Source: Clostridia bacterium
GTDB taxonomy: Bacteria; Bacillota; Clostridia; Christensenellales; Aristaeellaceae
DNA length: 64,000 nucleotides
Reading direction: 5' to 3'
Assembly: GCA_017508975.1 (NCBI GenBank)
Contig: JAFWQU010000008.1
Coordinates: 38,367 to 102,366, forward strand
Shown here in pieces: positions 14,947 to 23,509 of this stretch (position 1 is the first letter of the stretch; every line of letters starts with the position of its first letter). The notes beneath the pieces were generated by a model. That model was given only the letters and a program-made list of their open reading frames with translations. It had not been told where the DNA came from and ran no database searches. The position numbers and the translations under genes were made by a program.

Positions 14947-17612
14947 CAGTCCTTCTCCTTCGGCAGACTGCCGTCGCTCTTCATGGCCTCCCACTCCTCG
15001 CGGGAAATCAGACACTTGCGGGGCTTGGAACCGTCCTGCTGGGAGACGACGCCGCGCTTCTCCATCTCATCCACAAGACGTCCGGCACGGGTGTAGCCGA
15101 CCTTCAGTCGGCGCTGCAGCATCGAGGTGGAGACCTGTCCGTCCTCGACCGCGATCTCGATGCACTGCTGCAGCAGGCTGTCGTCGCCGTTGCCGCCGCT
15201 GCGGGGCGTGGCCTCGAAGTCGTGGATGGAGGGCTGGTTGGAGGTATCCTCGTCGTCCGCGTGCTCGAGGCGGTCCATGACGTCCGGATCGTAGCGGGGC
15301 TCCGAGTGGTTGCGGATAAACTCGGTGACCTTGTTGACGTCATCGTCCGAGAGGAAGCAGCCCTGGATCCGGACCGGCGCGAACTGGCCCACCGGCAGGT
15401 AGAGCATATCGCCCCAGCCCAGCAGCTGCTCCGCGCCGCCGCTGTCCAGGATCGTCCGGCTGTCGATGTTGCTGAACACCCGGAACGCGATGCGGCTGGG
15501 GAAGTTCGCCTTGATCAGGCCGGTGATCACGTCCACCGAGGGACGCTGCGTGGCGATGATCAGGTGGATGCCCGCCGCGCGGGCCTTCTGCGCGATGCGG
15601 CAGATGCGGTCCTCGACGTCGCGCTTGCAGACCATCATGAGGTCGGCCAGCTCGTCGATGATGATGACGATGCGCGGCATGGCCTCCTCACCCTCAGCCA
15701 GATGGCGGTTGTAGCCGTCGATGCTGCGCACGTTGACCTTCTGGAACTTGTGGTAGCGTTCCTCCATCTCCTCCACCGCCCAGGTCAGCGCCGTGGAGGC
15801 CTTCCGCGGCTCGCTCACCACCGGCAGCAGCAGATGCGGCACGCCGTTATAGCACTGCAGCTCCACCACCTTGGGGTCCACCAGGATCATCCGGACCTCC
15901 TCGGGCGTGTAACGGTAAAGCAGCGAGTTGATGATCGTGTTGATGCACACGGATTTGCCGGAGCCGGTGGCGCCGGCGATCAGCAGGTGCGGCATCCGCT
16001 CCAGGTCGCAGATGATCGGCGTGCCGGCGATGTCCTTGCCCAGGGCCACGCCCAGGGTCGGGCTTCCGGAGAACGCGTCCGGCGACTCCAGCATCTCCCG
16101 CAGCGTCACGGTCTCAACGCGCTGGTTGGGCACCTCGATGCCGATCAGGGACTTGCCCGGGATCGGCGCCTCAATGCGGACGCTCTTGGCCGCCATGTCC
16201 TTGGCGATATTCTTGCCCAGGGAGGTCACACGCTCCACCTTGATGCCGGAGGCGATCTCCAATTCAAAGCGCGAGACCGCCGGACCGTGGGTCACGTGCT
16301 TCACCACCGCGTCCACCTTGAAGGAACTAAGCGTCTCCTCCAGCTGGCGCGCCCGCAGATCGTCCTCCTCGTGGCTGACGGCCAGCGCGGCCTTGGGCGG
16401 CGAGAGCAGCTCGATCGGCGGCTTGATATAATCCCCCCCGCCGGTGGACGGGGCCGGTTTGCGCTCGGGCTTGGGTTCCGGCCTGGGCGCCGGTTTGCGC
16501 TCAGATTTCGGCTCCGGCCTTGGCGCCGGCTCGGGCTTGGGAATGGGTTCCGGCTCCTGTTCCGGCGCGGTGCGGCGGCGGACGGGCTCCTGTTCCGGCT
16601 TCTCCTCCTCGCCGCTGCGGCGGAAAGTCCGCACCGACTGCCGGGTGGTCCGCCGTTGGACCTCCGTGGGCTCCCAGGGCGGCAGATCCTCCGTCTCCTC
16701 GGCCGCGGGCGCCGCCGGGAAGGGCTCCTCGGGCAGCGGACGCCGGGCGGCGCGCCGCACGGGCTCCTCCGACTCCTCATCGGGCTTGAAGATCCGCCCG
16801 AAGATGCCCCGTTTGGGCTCGCCGGTCTCCTGGGGCGGCACGTAGCGCGTCTCCTCCGGGACCGGCTGGAATCCGGCGGTCACCGGGACGGGCACGGGCT
16901 GCGCCTGCACGGGCTGCGGCGGGCGCGCGTAATTCTGCCACTGCGCGGGCGCGGGCTGCTGCTGCGGTTTCTGCTGCGGCTTCGCCTCCCGCTTGCCGCG
17001 GAGCAGCGCGAAGAAGCGCTTGAAGTCGAACTTGATCAGCACCAGGAACGCCGCCAGCGCGATCAGGGCGCTGAGGATGCCCGCCAGCACCGGGCCGTTC
17101 AGCCGCCACAGGAAGTATCCCAGGAGCATGCCGATCACGCCCCCGCCCACCGGGCGGCCCATCGTATAGTCAAAGGTCTTGAGCAGCATCGGAACCCATC
17201 CGCGCTCCCCGGCGATCCGCACCCAGAGGTAGTCCGCCAGCGCGGTGCCCTGCGAGGTCTCGGTCACGAACGTCACCATGGTCATGAACGAGGCCGCCAT
17301 CAGGAACAGCACCACCCCGGCCAGCATCCGCCAGCCGCTCATGCGCCGCTGGGACTGCAGCAGCAGCCAGCCGCCGATCCACAGGGGCAGCAGCGGCAGC
17401 GCCACGTCCATCACGCCCGCCAGTCCCCGGCTGACCAGCCGGATCTGGCTGAAGAGCACACCGCCGTCCAGCCGCAGATCCACCGCCAGGAAGACCGTCA
17501 CGCCCGCCGCGATCAGCAGCAGGCCGAGAATCTTCCAGGCCAGCAGGCCCTCCGCGCTGTAGGTTTTCGCCCGGTTGGTCTGACCCCCGGGCCGTCTCCT
17601 ATTTGAAGCCAT
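14946..17612 (-). CDS. ftsK: DNA translocase FtsK/SpoIIIE
   Basis: Septal DNA pump that moves chromosomes during division or sporulation. The 888-residue protein has about four membrane spans in the first 180 residues, a long Pro/Glu/Arg-rich linker (about 210-410), a motor domain with Walker A GATGSGKSVC near residue 549 and Walker B IVIIIDELADLM, and a C-terminal winged-helix gamma domain (RRLKVGYTRAGRLVDEME) that reads orienting sites. GGAGG precedes ATG 17612. FtsK and SpoIIIE cannot be told apart here. Its 3' end abuts a repeat element. Confidence 0.97.
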   Translation of the reverse strand: MASNRRRPGGQTNRAKTYSAEGLLAWKILGLLLIAAGVTVFLAVDLRLDGGVLFSQIRLVSRGLAGVMDVALPLLPLWIGGWLLLQSQRRMSGWRMLAGVVLFLMAASFMTMVTFVTETSQGTALADYLWVRIAGERGWVPMLLKTFDYTMGRPVGGGVIGMLLGYFLWRLNGPVLAGILSALIALAAFLVLIKFDFKRFFALLRGKREAKPQQKPQQQPAPAQWQNYARPPQPVQAQPVPVPVTAGFQPVPEETRYVPPQETGEPKRGIFGRIFKPDEESEEPVRRAARRPLPEEPFPAAPAAEETEDLPPWEPTEVQRRTTRQSVRTFRRSGEEEKPEQEPVRRRTAPEQEPEPIPKPEPAPRPEPKSERKPAPRPEPKPERKPAPSTGGGDYIKPPIELLSPPKAALAVSHEEDDLRARQLEETLSSFKVDAVVKHVTHGPAVSRFELEIASGIKVERVTSLGKNIAKDMAAKSVRIEAPIPGKSLIGIEVPNQRVETVTLREMLESPDAFSGSPTLGVALGKDIAGTPIICDLERMPHLLIAGATGSGKSVCINTIINSLLYRYTPEEVRMILVDPKVVELQCYNGVPHLLLPVVSEPRKASTALTWAVEEMEERYHKFQKVNVRSIDGYNRHLAEGEEAMPRIVIIIDELADLMMVCKRDVEDRICRIAQKARAAGIHLIIATQRPSVDVITGLIKANFPSRIAFRVFSNIDSRTILDSGGAEQLLGWGDMLYLPVGQFAPVRIQGCFLSDDDVNKVTEFIRNHSEPRYDPDVMDRLEHADDEDTSNQPSIHDFEATPRSGGNGDDSLLQQCIEIAVEDGQVSTSMLQRRLKVGYTRAGRLVDEMEKRGVVSQQDGSKPRKCLISREEWEAMKSDGSLPKEKD

Positions 17613-17642
17613 CCGATTCCTCCATGTCTTTTCCCAGTGCTG

Positions 17643-18776
17643 TCACGGCAGCAGGAAGACCGCGCAGAGCAGTCCGTCCTCATTCCCGTGCAGCCGCAGG
17701 CGGTTCTCGCCGCACACGTAATAGTCGCTCGTCCCCGGCGGCAGCCGCAGGGCCTCCGCCTGCTCCGCGTCCAGGGTCAGGCTCACGTCCGGCTCCCCGA
17801 GGAGCTCGCGCCACTCCGCCTGCTCCGTCTCGCCGGTGAACAGTCCCCAGAGCCCGAAGCGGTCCGCGCGGATGCCAGACACGAGACTCCCCGCCAGATC
17901 CTTCTCCGACAACCGGTCCGTCATCAGCAGCACGCCGCGGAACCGGCTGTCCTCCAATTGCACATAGCGTCCGTTTTCATATAAGTCCGGGTCCGCCTGC
18001 AGCCCGTAGCGCTCCGCCAGCGGCTCCAGCTTCTCCCCCAGTTCCGCGGGAATGCCCGGGAGCGCGCCCGCCGCCGCGGCCTCCCGCAGCGCCTCCGCGT
18101 TCCCCTCCAGCGTCTCCGGCACGCCGAAGCGCGCGAGGACGCTGTCCTCCGTCAGGTCGGTCCAGGGTTCCAGCTCTTTCCAGGTAAAGCTGACCGCCCC
18201 GGCCTGCCCGTGGAGCGTCGAGAAGCGGTCCAGCGGATAATAGAGCGTCAGTCCGGTCCGCGTAAGGCCGAAGCAGTCCGGCAGCGGCGTCAGCGCGTGG
18301 TTCATCAGGTGCGCGCTGAGCTCCGGTTCCAGGTCGTCAGCCAGCCAGTCCTCCAGCACCGTCCGCGCGCGCTCCCCGTCCGTGAAGAGGGCGTCCAGGG
18401 GAATCTCCTCCCCGGTCTCCAGGTCCACGCAGAGGCTGCCCCAGCGGAACGCGGCCCCTGTTGGGATGCCCTCCGCCCGGAACACGCAGGAGAGGATGTC
18501 TCCCTCCATCTCCGCGGACCATTCCGCCCGCAGCGCCTTCCCGGCGGCCATCGCCTGCGGCAGCGCGTAGGTCAGCTGCGAGGCCTGCGCCCGCTCCTGC
18601 AGCAGGCGGTTGATATTCTCCTGTATCTCCGCGTCCGGCAGGCCCTCAAGGGTCGGCCAGTGCACGGCGTTCTCCCCCAGGTCCATTCCCCGGTCCGCCA
18701 GGCCCGTCTCCGCCCGCGCGGGCAGGCAGCCGGCCAGCAGGCACAGCAGCGCGGCCCAGCAAATCCAGCGTCTCAT
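17643..18776 (-). CDS. Lipoprotein with DUF3298/RsiV-like region
   Basis: A 377-residue exported protein. The start at 18776 has GGGGAGG 8 bp upstream and places a lipoprotein signal, LLCLLAGC with ARAE following, at the N-terminus. The middle (AFRWGSLCVDLETGEEIPL, and later LTLYYPLDRF...GAVSFTWKEL) resembles DUF3298 domains found in RsiV-type lysozyme-sensing proteins. The C-terminal half has no recognised fold. It lies 30 bp upstream of ftsK on the same strand. Function is inferred only by weak similarity. Confidence 0.7.
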   Translation of the reverse strand: MRRWICWAALLCLLAGCLPARAETGLADRGMDLGENAVHWPTLEGLPDAEIQENINRLLQERAQASQLTYALPQAMAAGKALRAEWSAEMEGDILSCVFRAEGIPTGAAFRWGSLCVDLETGEEIPLDALFTDGERARTVLEDWLADDLEPELSAHLMNHALTPLPDCFGLTRTGLTLYYPLDRFSTLHGQAGAVSFTWKELEPWTDLTEDSVLARFGVPETLEGNAEALREAAAAGALPGIPAELGEKLEPLAERYGLQADPDLYENGRYVQLEDSRFRGVLLMTDRLSEKDLAGSLVSGIRADRFGLWGLFTGETEQAEWRELLGEPDVSLTLDAEQAEALRLPPGTSDYYVCGENRLRLHGNEDGLLCAVFLLP

Positions 18777-18798
18777 GCAATCCGCCTCCCCGGTCGTT

Positions 18799-18827
18799 AT
18801 TCTACTATAGGGAACGAAATTGCGCAA
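18799..18827 (-). promoter_or_regulatory. Promoter for the lipoprotein-ftsK unit
   Basis: On the minus strand TTGCGC (18827-18822), 17-bp spacer, TAGAAT (18804-18799). It diverges from the Big2 protein promoter. Confidence 0.65.
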
Positions 18828-18902
18828 GTATTTCATCCCGTTCACACTTCTTTTATCGGCGTTCATCCCTTTGTAAAATGTATAAAAGTCGCGGCCGGAA
18901 GC

Positions 18903-18931
18903 TTGCGAAAACCCTCGCCGGAGCGTATACT
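18903..18931 (+). promoter_or_regulatory. Promoter of the Big2 surface-protein gene
   Basis: TTGCGA (18903-18908), 17-bp spacer, TATACT (18926-18931). Confidence 0.8.
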
Positions 18932-18978
18932 GGTTCTGTCAAGAAAATACCCAGCGACACAAAGCGGAGGGATGATTT

Positions 18979-21645
18979 ATGCGGAAACATTGGTTCTGCG
19001 CGGTACTCTGCCTGCTGCTCTGTCTGGGATGCGCGATGGCATACGCGGATCCCAATTTCCAGATGGAGGAGAGCAAAGTCACCGTGATGGAGGGCGGGGT
19101 CGTGCAGCTGACCGTGCTGCGCCAGGGACCCGCCCTCGAGGGGGAGATTTCCTGGACCTCCTCCAACCAGCGGGTCGCCAGCGTGGACGCGGACGGCCTG
19201 GTCACCGGGCGCGCCAAGGGCAATGTGACCATCACCGCCCGCGCGCAGTCCGGCAATAAAACCTTCACCGCCACGGCCAGCGTCAGCGTGCTGCGCGCGG
19301 CCACCGGCATCACGGTCAACGAGAGCAAGCTGGACGTCACCACCCCGGACGATCCGCGGGTGGAGGGACTGCTCCTGATGGAGAATGACCTGCCGCTGCT
19401 GATCCTCACCAGCGAACAGGCCGTCCAGATCAGCGCGAAGATCGCGCCTCAGGACGCCAGCGACGCGAAATACACCGTCACCGTGGACGATCCCACCCTC
19501 TTCCGGGAGCGCTCCGACGCCAACACCACCCTGACGCCCCAGAAGGCCGGCGAGACCGTTCTGACCGTCGCCTCCCGGAGCAACCCCGAGGTGCAGAAGC
19601 AGTACCATGTGCTGATCATCCAGCCAGTCAAGAAGATCGAGATCCAGCTGAACCGCTCCTCGATCGGCGTGGGCGGCATCCTGCAGGCCTCCGCGCTGAT
19701 CAGCCCGCTGGACGCGACCTTCACCGGGGTGGTCTGGTCCTCCCTGACCCCGAAGGTCGTCTCGGTGGACGAGCGCGGCATCGTCACGGGCCTCGCCCGG
19801 GGCGACGGCAGAATCCGCGCCACCGCCGTCGACGGCAGCAAGCGCACCGCCGAAGCGGTGATCAAGGTCACCCAGCAGCCCACGGAGATCACGGTCGACG
19901 AGAAGAACCTGACCGTCCTCGAGCCGACGGACGCCCGGCTGGAAGGCCTGCTCTGGCTTGAGAGCGATCTGCCCGTGCTGATGCTCACCGCCGGCCAGTC
20001 CGTCACCCTGCAGGCGACGGTCGCGCCGAACAACGCCACCGATAAGAAGTTCACCGTCACCGTCGACGACGAGAGCCTCTTCAAATCCGTCCGCGGCGCC
20101 ACGCTCGTGCCGGAGCAGCCGGGCGAGACCCTCCTGACTGTCGCGGCGAACGGCAATCCGGACATCATGAAGCAGTACCATGTGCTGGTTGTGCGCGGCG
20201 TGCAGAAGATCGGCGTCAGTTTCGACCGCACGACGATCCACATTGGCGAGACGGCCCGTGCCACCGCGAGCATCTCCCCGGCGGACGCCACCTGGCCGCA
20301 GGTCACCTGGTCGACCCTCACACCCAAGATCGTCTCCGTGGACGCCTACGGCAACGTCACCGGCCTCGCCCGCGGCGAGGGGCGGATCCGCGCCACCGCG
20401 GCGGATGGCTCCAACGTCACCGGCACCGCCTCGGTGCAGGTCCACCAGCAGCCCACCGGCATCACCCTCTCCGGACAGAACAGCGTCCTCACCGGCTCCT
20501 CCACCACGCTGAAGGCGACCGTGGCCCCCTCGAACGCCAACGAGAAGACCGTCACCTGGCGCTCCTCCGACTCCCGGGTCGCGACGGTCTCCGCGGGCGG
20601 ACGCGTCACGGGCATCAAGGCCGGCCAGTGCACGATCGTCTGCACCAGCACGGCGGACCCCGCGGTCTTCGCCAGCTGGGAGATCACCGTCGTGCAGCGC
20701 GTCACGAGCATCTCCTTCACCACCCCGGAGCTCACCCTGAACGTAGGTGAGGACGCGCGGGTCTTCTGGAACGTCGGTCCCGCCGACGCCACCGACCCCT
20801 CCGTGACGCTCACCTCCAGCAGCACCAAGGTCGCCACCGTGGACCAGCTGGGCAACATCCACGCGGTCAAGCGCGGCGAGTGCACCATCACCGCCAAGGC
20901 CAACGACGGCTCGGGCAAGAGCGCCCGCATCAAGGTCAAGGTGCTGCAGCCGGTCTGGGGTGTGCATATGCGCAACGACCTGTACACCGTGGACGTGGGC
21001 GAGTCCGTCACCATCCAGGCGGTGCTGGAGCCCTCCGACGCGAGCAACAACCACATGACCTGGTCCAGTGCGAACCCCAACATCGCGACTGTCAAAGGCA
21101 AGACCAACCGGCCCTCCGTGTACGGCCACACCTGGGGCACCACGACCCTCACCGGCGTCACCGAGGACGGCGGCTTCGTCACCCAGTGCAGCGTCAAGGT
21201 CGGCACCTTCAACAAGGCTCTGCAGATTCTTGATCTGGAGATTGACGACAGCAACCAGATCCGCATCTCCGTTCACAACCAGTCCAACATGAACATCACG
21301 CGCTTCTACTTCACGGTCGCGTGCTATGATGAATACGACAACCCGCTCAGCTGCAGAACAGACGGCTCGAACACATTCTCCGGCCACTATCTGGAGACCC
21401 TTTACGCGGGCATGATCACCCGGCACGGCCGCTTCCACTTCGCCGACTTTGTCCAGCCGGCCGTGCAGATCGGCCGCGTGGTCTTCACGATCACGGGCTA
21501 CCAGTGCGACGACGGCTTCTCCTACACCTATCCGACCGACCGCCGGCCCTGGCGGGAGACGACCTGCGGCACCTGGCTCCCGCCGCAGCCCGAGGATCCC
21601 CTGCCTGAGGAACCCGAATCCACGGGAAGTGAAGAGAATCCCTGA
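18979..21645 (+). CDS. Large secreted protein with bacterial Ig-like (Big2) domains
   Basis: An 888-residue exported protein with a signal peptide ending near AYAD (residue about 24). It is a chain of Big2 domains, marked by W(S/T)S-x-N/D...VA(S/T)VD...G.VTG...G...ITA repeats. A unit of about 192 residues (residues 108-300) is duplicated in tandem (301-491). The C-terminal about 140 residues (LQILDLEIDDSNQ onward) form a distinct non-Ig domain. No sortase signal or S-layer domain is visible, so attachment is unknown. GGAGG precedes ATG 18979. It probably acts in surface structure or adhesion. Confidence 0.88.
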   Translation: MRKHWFCAVLCLLLCLGCAMAYADPNFQMEESKVTVMEGGVVQLTVLRQGPALEGEISWTSSNQRVASVDADGLVTGRAKGNVTITARAQSGNKTFTATASVSVLRAATGITVNESKLDVTTPDDPRVEGLLLMENDLPLLILTSEQAVQISAKIAPQDASDAKYTVTVDDPTLFRERSDANTTLTPQKAGETVLTVASRSNPEVQKQYHVLIIQPVKKIEIQLNRSSIGVGGILQASALISPLDATFTGVVWSSLTPKVVSVDERGIVTGLARGDGRIRATAVDGSKRTAEAVIKVTQQPTEITVDEKNLTVLEPTDARLEGLLWLESDLPVLMLTAGQSVTLQATVAPNNATDKKFTVTVDDESLFKSVRGATLVPEQPGETLLTVAANGNPDIMKQYHVLVVRGVQKIGVSFDRTTIHIGETARATASISPADATWPQVTWSTLTPKIVSVDAYGNVTGLARGEGRIRATAADGSNVTGTASVQVHQQPTGITLSGQNSVLTGSSTTLKATVAPSNANEKTVTWRSSDSRVATVSAGGRVTGIKAGQCTIVCTSTADPAVFASWEITVVQRVTSISFTTPELTLNVGEDARVFWNVGPADATDPSVTLTSSSTKVATVDQLGNIHAVKRGECTITAKANDGSGKSARIKVKVLQPVWGVHMRNDLYTVDVGESVTIQAVLEPSDASNNHMTWSSANPNIATVKGKTNRPSVYGHTWGTTTLTGVTEDGGFVTQCSVKVGTFNKALQILDLEIDDSNQIRISVHNQSNMNITRFYFTVACYDEYDNPLSCRTDGSNTFSGHYLETLYAGMITRHGRFHFADFVQPAVQIGRVVFTITGYQCDDGFSYTYPTDRRPWRETTCGTWLPPQPEDPLPEEPESTGSEENP

Positions 21646-21655
21646 GCGAACCCCC

Positions 21656-21686
21656 GCCGCAGCCCTCACCGGCTGCGGCTTTTTTC
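21656..21686 (+). terminator. Rho-independent terminator
   Basis: GCCGCAGCC/GGCTGCGGC stem with a CTCACC loop and six Ts. Confidence 0.93.
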
Positions 21687-21716
21687 TGTCATAACCATCA
21701 CAAGTGAATGAATTTT

Positions 21717-21755
21717 TCCGGAGGCGTTTTCAATCCTCCGGATTTATGGTATACT
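21717..21755 (+). promoter_or_regulatory. Promoter of the maf-mre cluster with palindrome across the -35
   Basis: TTTTCA (21727-21732), 17-bp spacer, TATACT (21750-21755). An 8-bp inverted repeat, TCCGGAGG (21717-21724) and CCTCCGGA (21735-21742), brackets the -35 and could be an operator. Confidence 0.6.
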
Positions 21756-21792
21756 GGAAGCTGTACTATTGTGTACAGGAGGGAACCCCCGG

Positions 21793-22362
21793 ATGTCCCA
21801 GCCGCTGATTCTTGCCTCAGCCTCGCCGAGAAGGCGGGAGCTGATGCGTCTGCTTGGTTTCGAGTTTTTGATCGACGCGCCCGAGGTGGACGAACACACC
21901 GGGCTGGGCGCGCGGGACGCGGTGGCCGCGCTGAGCCGCCGCAAGGCCCTCGCCAGCCGCGCCGTGCACCCGGGCCGCATTATCGTCGCCGCCGACACGC
22001 TGGTCGCGCTGGACGACGTGCCCCTGGGCAAGCCCGCGGACGAGGAGGACGCGTTCCGCATGCTGCGGCTGCTCGCGGGCCGGGAGCACCAGGTGCACAC
22101 CGGCGTCACCTGCATCGCCGCGGACGACACCCTGCACAGCGGCGTGGACACCTCCACCGTGCGCTTCGGCCCGATGACCGACCGGGAGATCCGCGCCTAT
22201 ATCGCCACCGGGGAGCCCATGGACAAGGCGGGCGCCTACGCCCTGCAGGGCGGCGCGGCCGCCTGGATTGAGGAGGTGCGCGGCACCCCCTCGGGCATCA
22301 TCGGCCTGCCCCTCCCCCTGACCCGGAAACTGCTCGCCGCCTGCGGGCTTGAATACTGCTGA
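21793..22362 (+). CDS. maf: Maf family nucleotide pyrophosphatase
   Basis: A 189-residue cytoplasmic nucleoside triphosphate pyrophosphatase of the Maf family, which hydrolyses modified or non-canonical nucleotides; historically linked to septum inhibition. It has the N-terminal LASASPRRRELM, the catalytic region VAADTLVALDDVPLGKP, and the C-terminal DKAGAYALQG and VVGLPL-like IIGLPL motifs. AGGAGGG sits 9 bp before ATG 21793. It is the first gene of the cell-shape cluster, 14 bp before mreB, a typical Firmicute arrangement. Confidence 0.95.
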   Translation: MSQPLILASASPRRRELMRLLGFEFLIDAPEVDEHTGLGARDAVAALSRRKALASRAVHPGRIIVAADTLVALDDVPLGKPADEEDAFRMLRLLAGREHQVHTGVTCIAADDTLHSGVDTSTVRFGPMTDREIRAYIATGEPMDKAGAYALQGGAAAWIEEVRGTPSGIIGLPLPLTRKLLAACGLEYC

Positions 22363-22376
22363 AGGACGGGATCCAT

Positions 22377-23405
22377 TTGCAAATCAGAGCGTCAGATATC
22401 GCCATCGACCTGGGGACCACCAACACCCTGGTCTATGTCCGCGGCAAGGGCATTGTGATCAGCGAGCCGACCATCGTGGTGGTGGAGGCCCGGGACCGCA
22501 GCACCGTCCGCGCTGTGGGCGACGAGGCGCGTTACCTGCTGGGCCGCACAAAGGACAGCCTGCGCGCGGTCCTGCCCATCAAGGACGGCGTGATCAGCGA
22601 TTACGACGCGGCGGAGGTCATGATCCGCTACTTTATCCGCAAGGCCATCGGCGTCAGCCACCTGATCGGCCCGCGCGTGCTGGTCTCGATCCCCGTCTCC
22701 CTGCCGGAGGTCTCCCGCAAGGCGCTCCGCGAAGCCGTCCAGGTCTCCGGCGCCAAGTCCGTGATCTTCGTCGAAAAGCCCCTGGCGGCTGCCATCGGCG
22801 CGGGGCTGCCGGTCTATGACCCCATCGGCTCCATGGTCGTCGACGTGGGCGGGGGCACCACCGACACCGCCATCGTCTCCCTGGGCGGCCTCGTCGTGGC
22901 CCAGTCGATCCAGGTGGGCGGCGAGAAGATGGACCAGGCGATCATCAACTATCTGAAGAAGAATTCCAGCATGCTGGTGGGCGAACACACCGCCGAGGAG
23001 CTCAAGAAGGATCTGGCCTCCGCGATGCCCAGCACCGCCGGCAACACCGTGGCCCATGTCCGCGGCTTTGACCTGCTCTCCGCGCGCGTGATGGACGTGG
23101 AGTTCACCAGCGCCCAGGCGCACGACGCGATCAAGGAGCCCTGCATGGCGATTCTGGCCTCGATCCGCTGGGTGCTGGAGCGCACGCCGCCGGAGCTCTC
23201 CGCGGATATCCTGCGCAGCGGCATCCACCTGACCGGCGGCACCGCGCAGCTGCTGGGGCTCGACCGGCTGATCACCACCCAGCTGGGCATCCCCGCCCAG
23301 ACGGTCAGCGAGCCCGGCGATGCCACCATCATGGGCATGGGCTACCTGGTCGAGAACAGCGACCTGCTCAGCCAGGTGGCGCGCTCCGCGGTCAACCAGG
23401 CGTGA
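22377..23405 (+). CDS. mreB: Rod-shape protein MreB
   Basis: Bacterial actin that organises lateral wall synthesis at the inner face of the membrane. The 342 residues carry the phosphate-1 motif IAIDLGTTNTLVYV, MVVDVGGGTTDTA (phosphate 2) near residue 160 and a C-terminal ITGGTAQL-like HLTGGTAQLLG motif. Translation begins at TTG 22377 after GAAGGACGG. The N-terminus MQIRASDIAIDLG lacks a strong amphipathic helix. It is followed by mreC after a gap holding a family-2 repeat. Confidence 0.96.
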   Translation: MQIRASDIAIDLGTTNTLVYVRGKGIVISEPTIVVVEARDRSTVRAVGDEARYLLGRTKDSLRAVLPIKDGVISDYDAAEVMIRYFIRKAIGVSHLIGPRVLVSIPVSLPEVSRKALREAVQVSGAKSVIFVEKPLAAAIGAGLPVYDPIGSMVVDVGGGTTDTAIVSLGGLVVAQSIQVGGEKMDQAIINYLKKNSSMLVGEHTAEELKKDLASAMPSTAGNTVAHVRGFDLLSARVMDVEFTSAQAHDAIKEPCMAILASIRWVLERTPPELSADILRSGIHLTGGTAQLLGLDRLITTQLGIPAQTVSEPGDATIMGMGYLVENSDLLSQVARSAVNQA

Positions 23406-23420
23406 GTCCCATGCCGTCCG

Positions 23421-23492
23421 GAAATCATTCATTCATAATTCATTCGTATGACTGACCACGAAAAACGAAAATACTGATGTATTTTCACAGAC
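23421..23492. repeat. Family-2 repeat, diverged copy
   Basis: Starts GAAATCATTCATTCATAAT and contains the shared GACCACGA. It ends with a perfect 8-bp hairpin GAAAATAC-TGAT-GTATTTTC before CACAG. It aligns with copies at 49097 and, in reverse, 63325. It lies inside the mreB-mreC gap, so it is probably transcribed. Confidence 0.75.
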
Positions 23493-23509
23493 AGGAGGTG
23501 AGGAGACAG

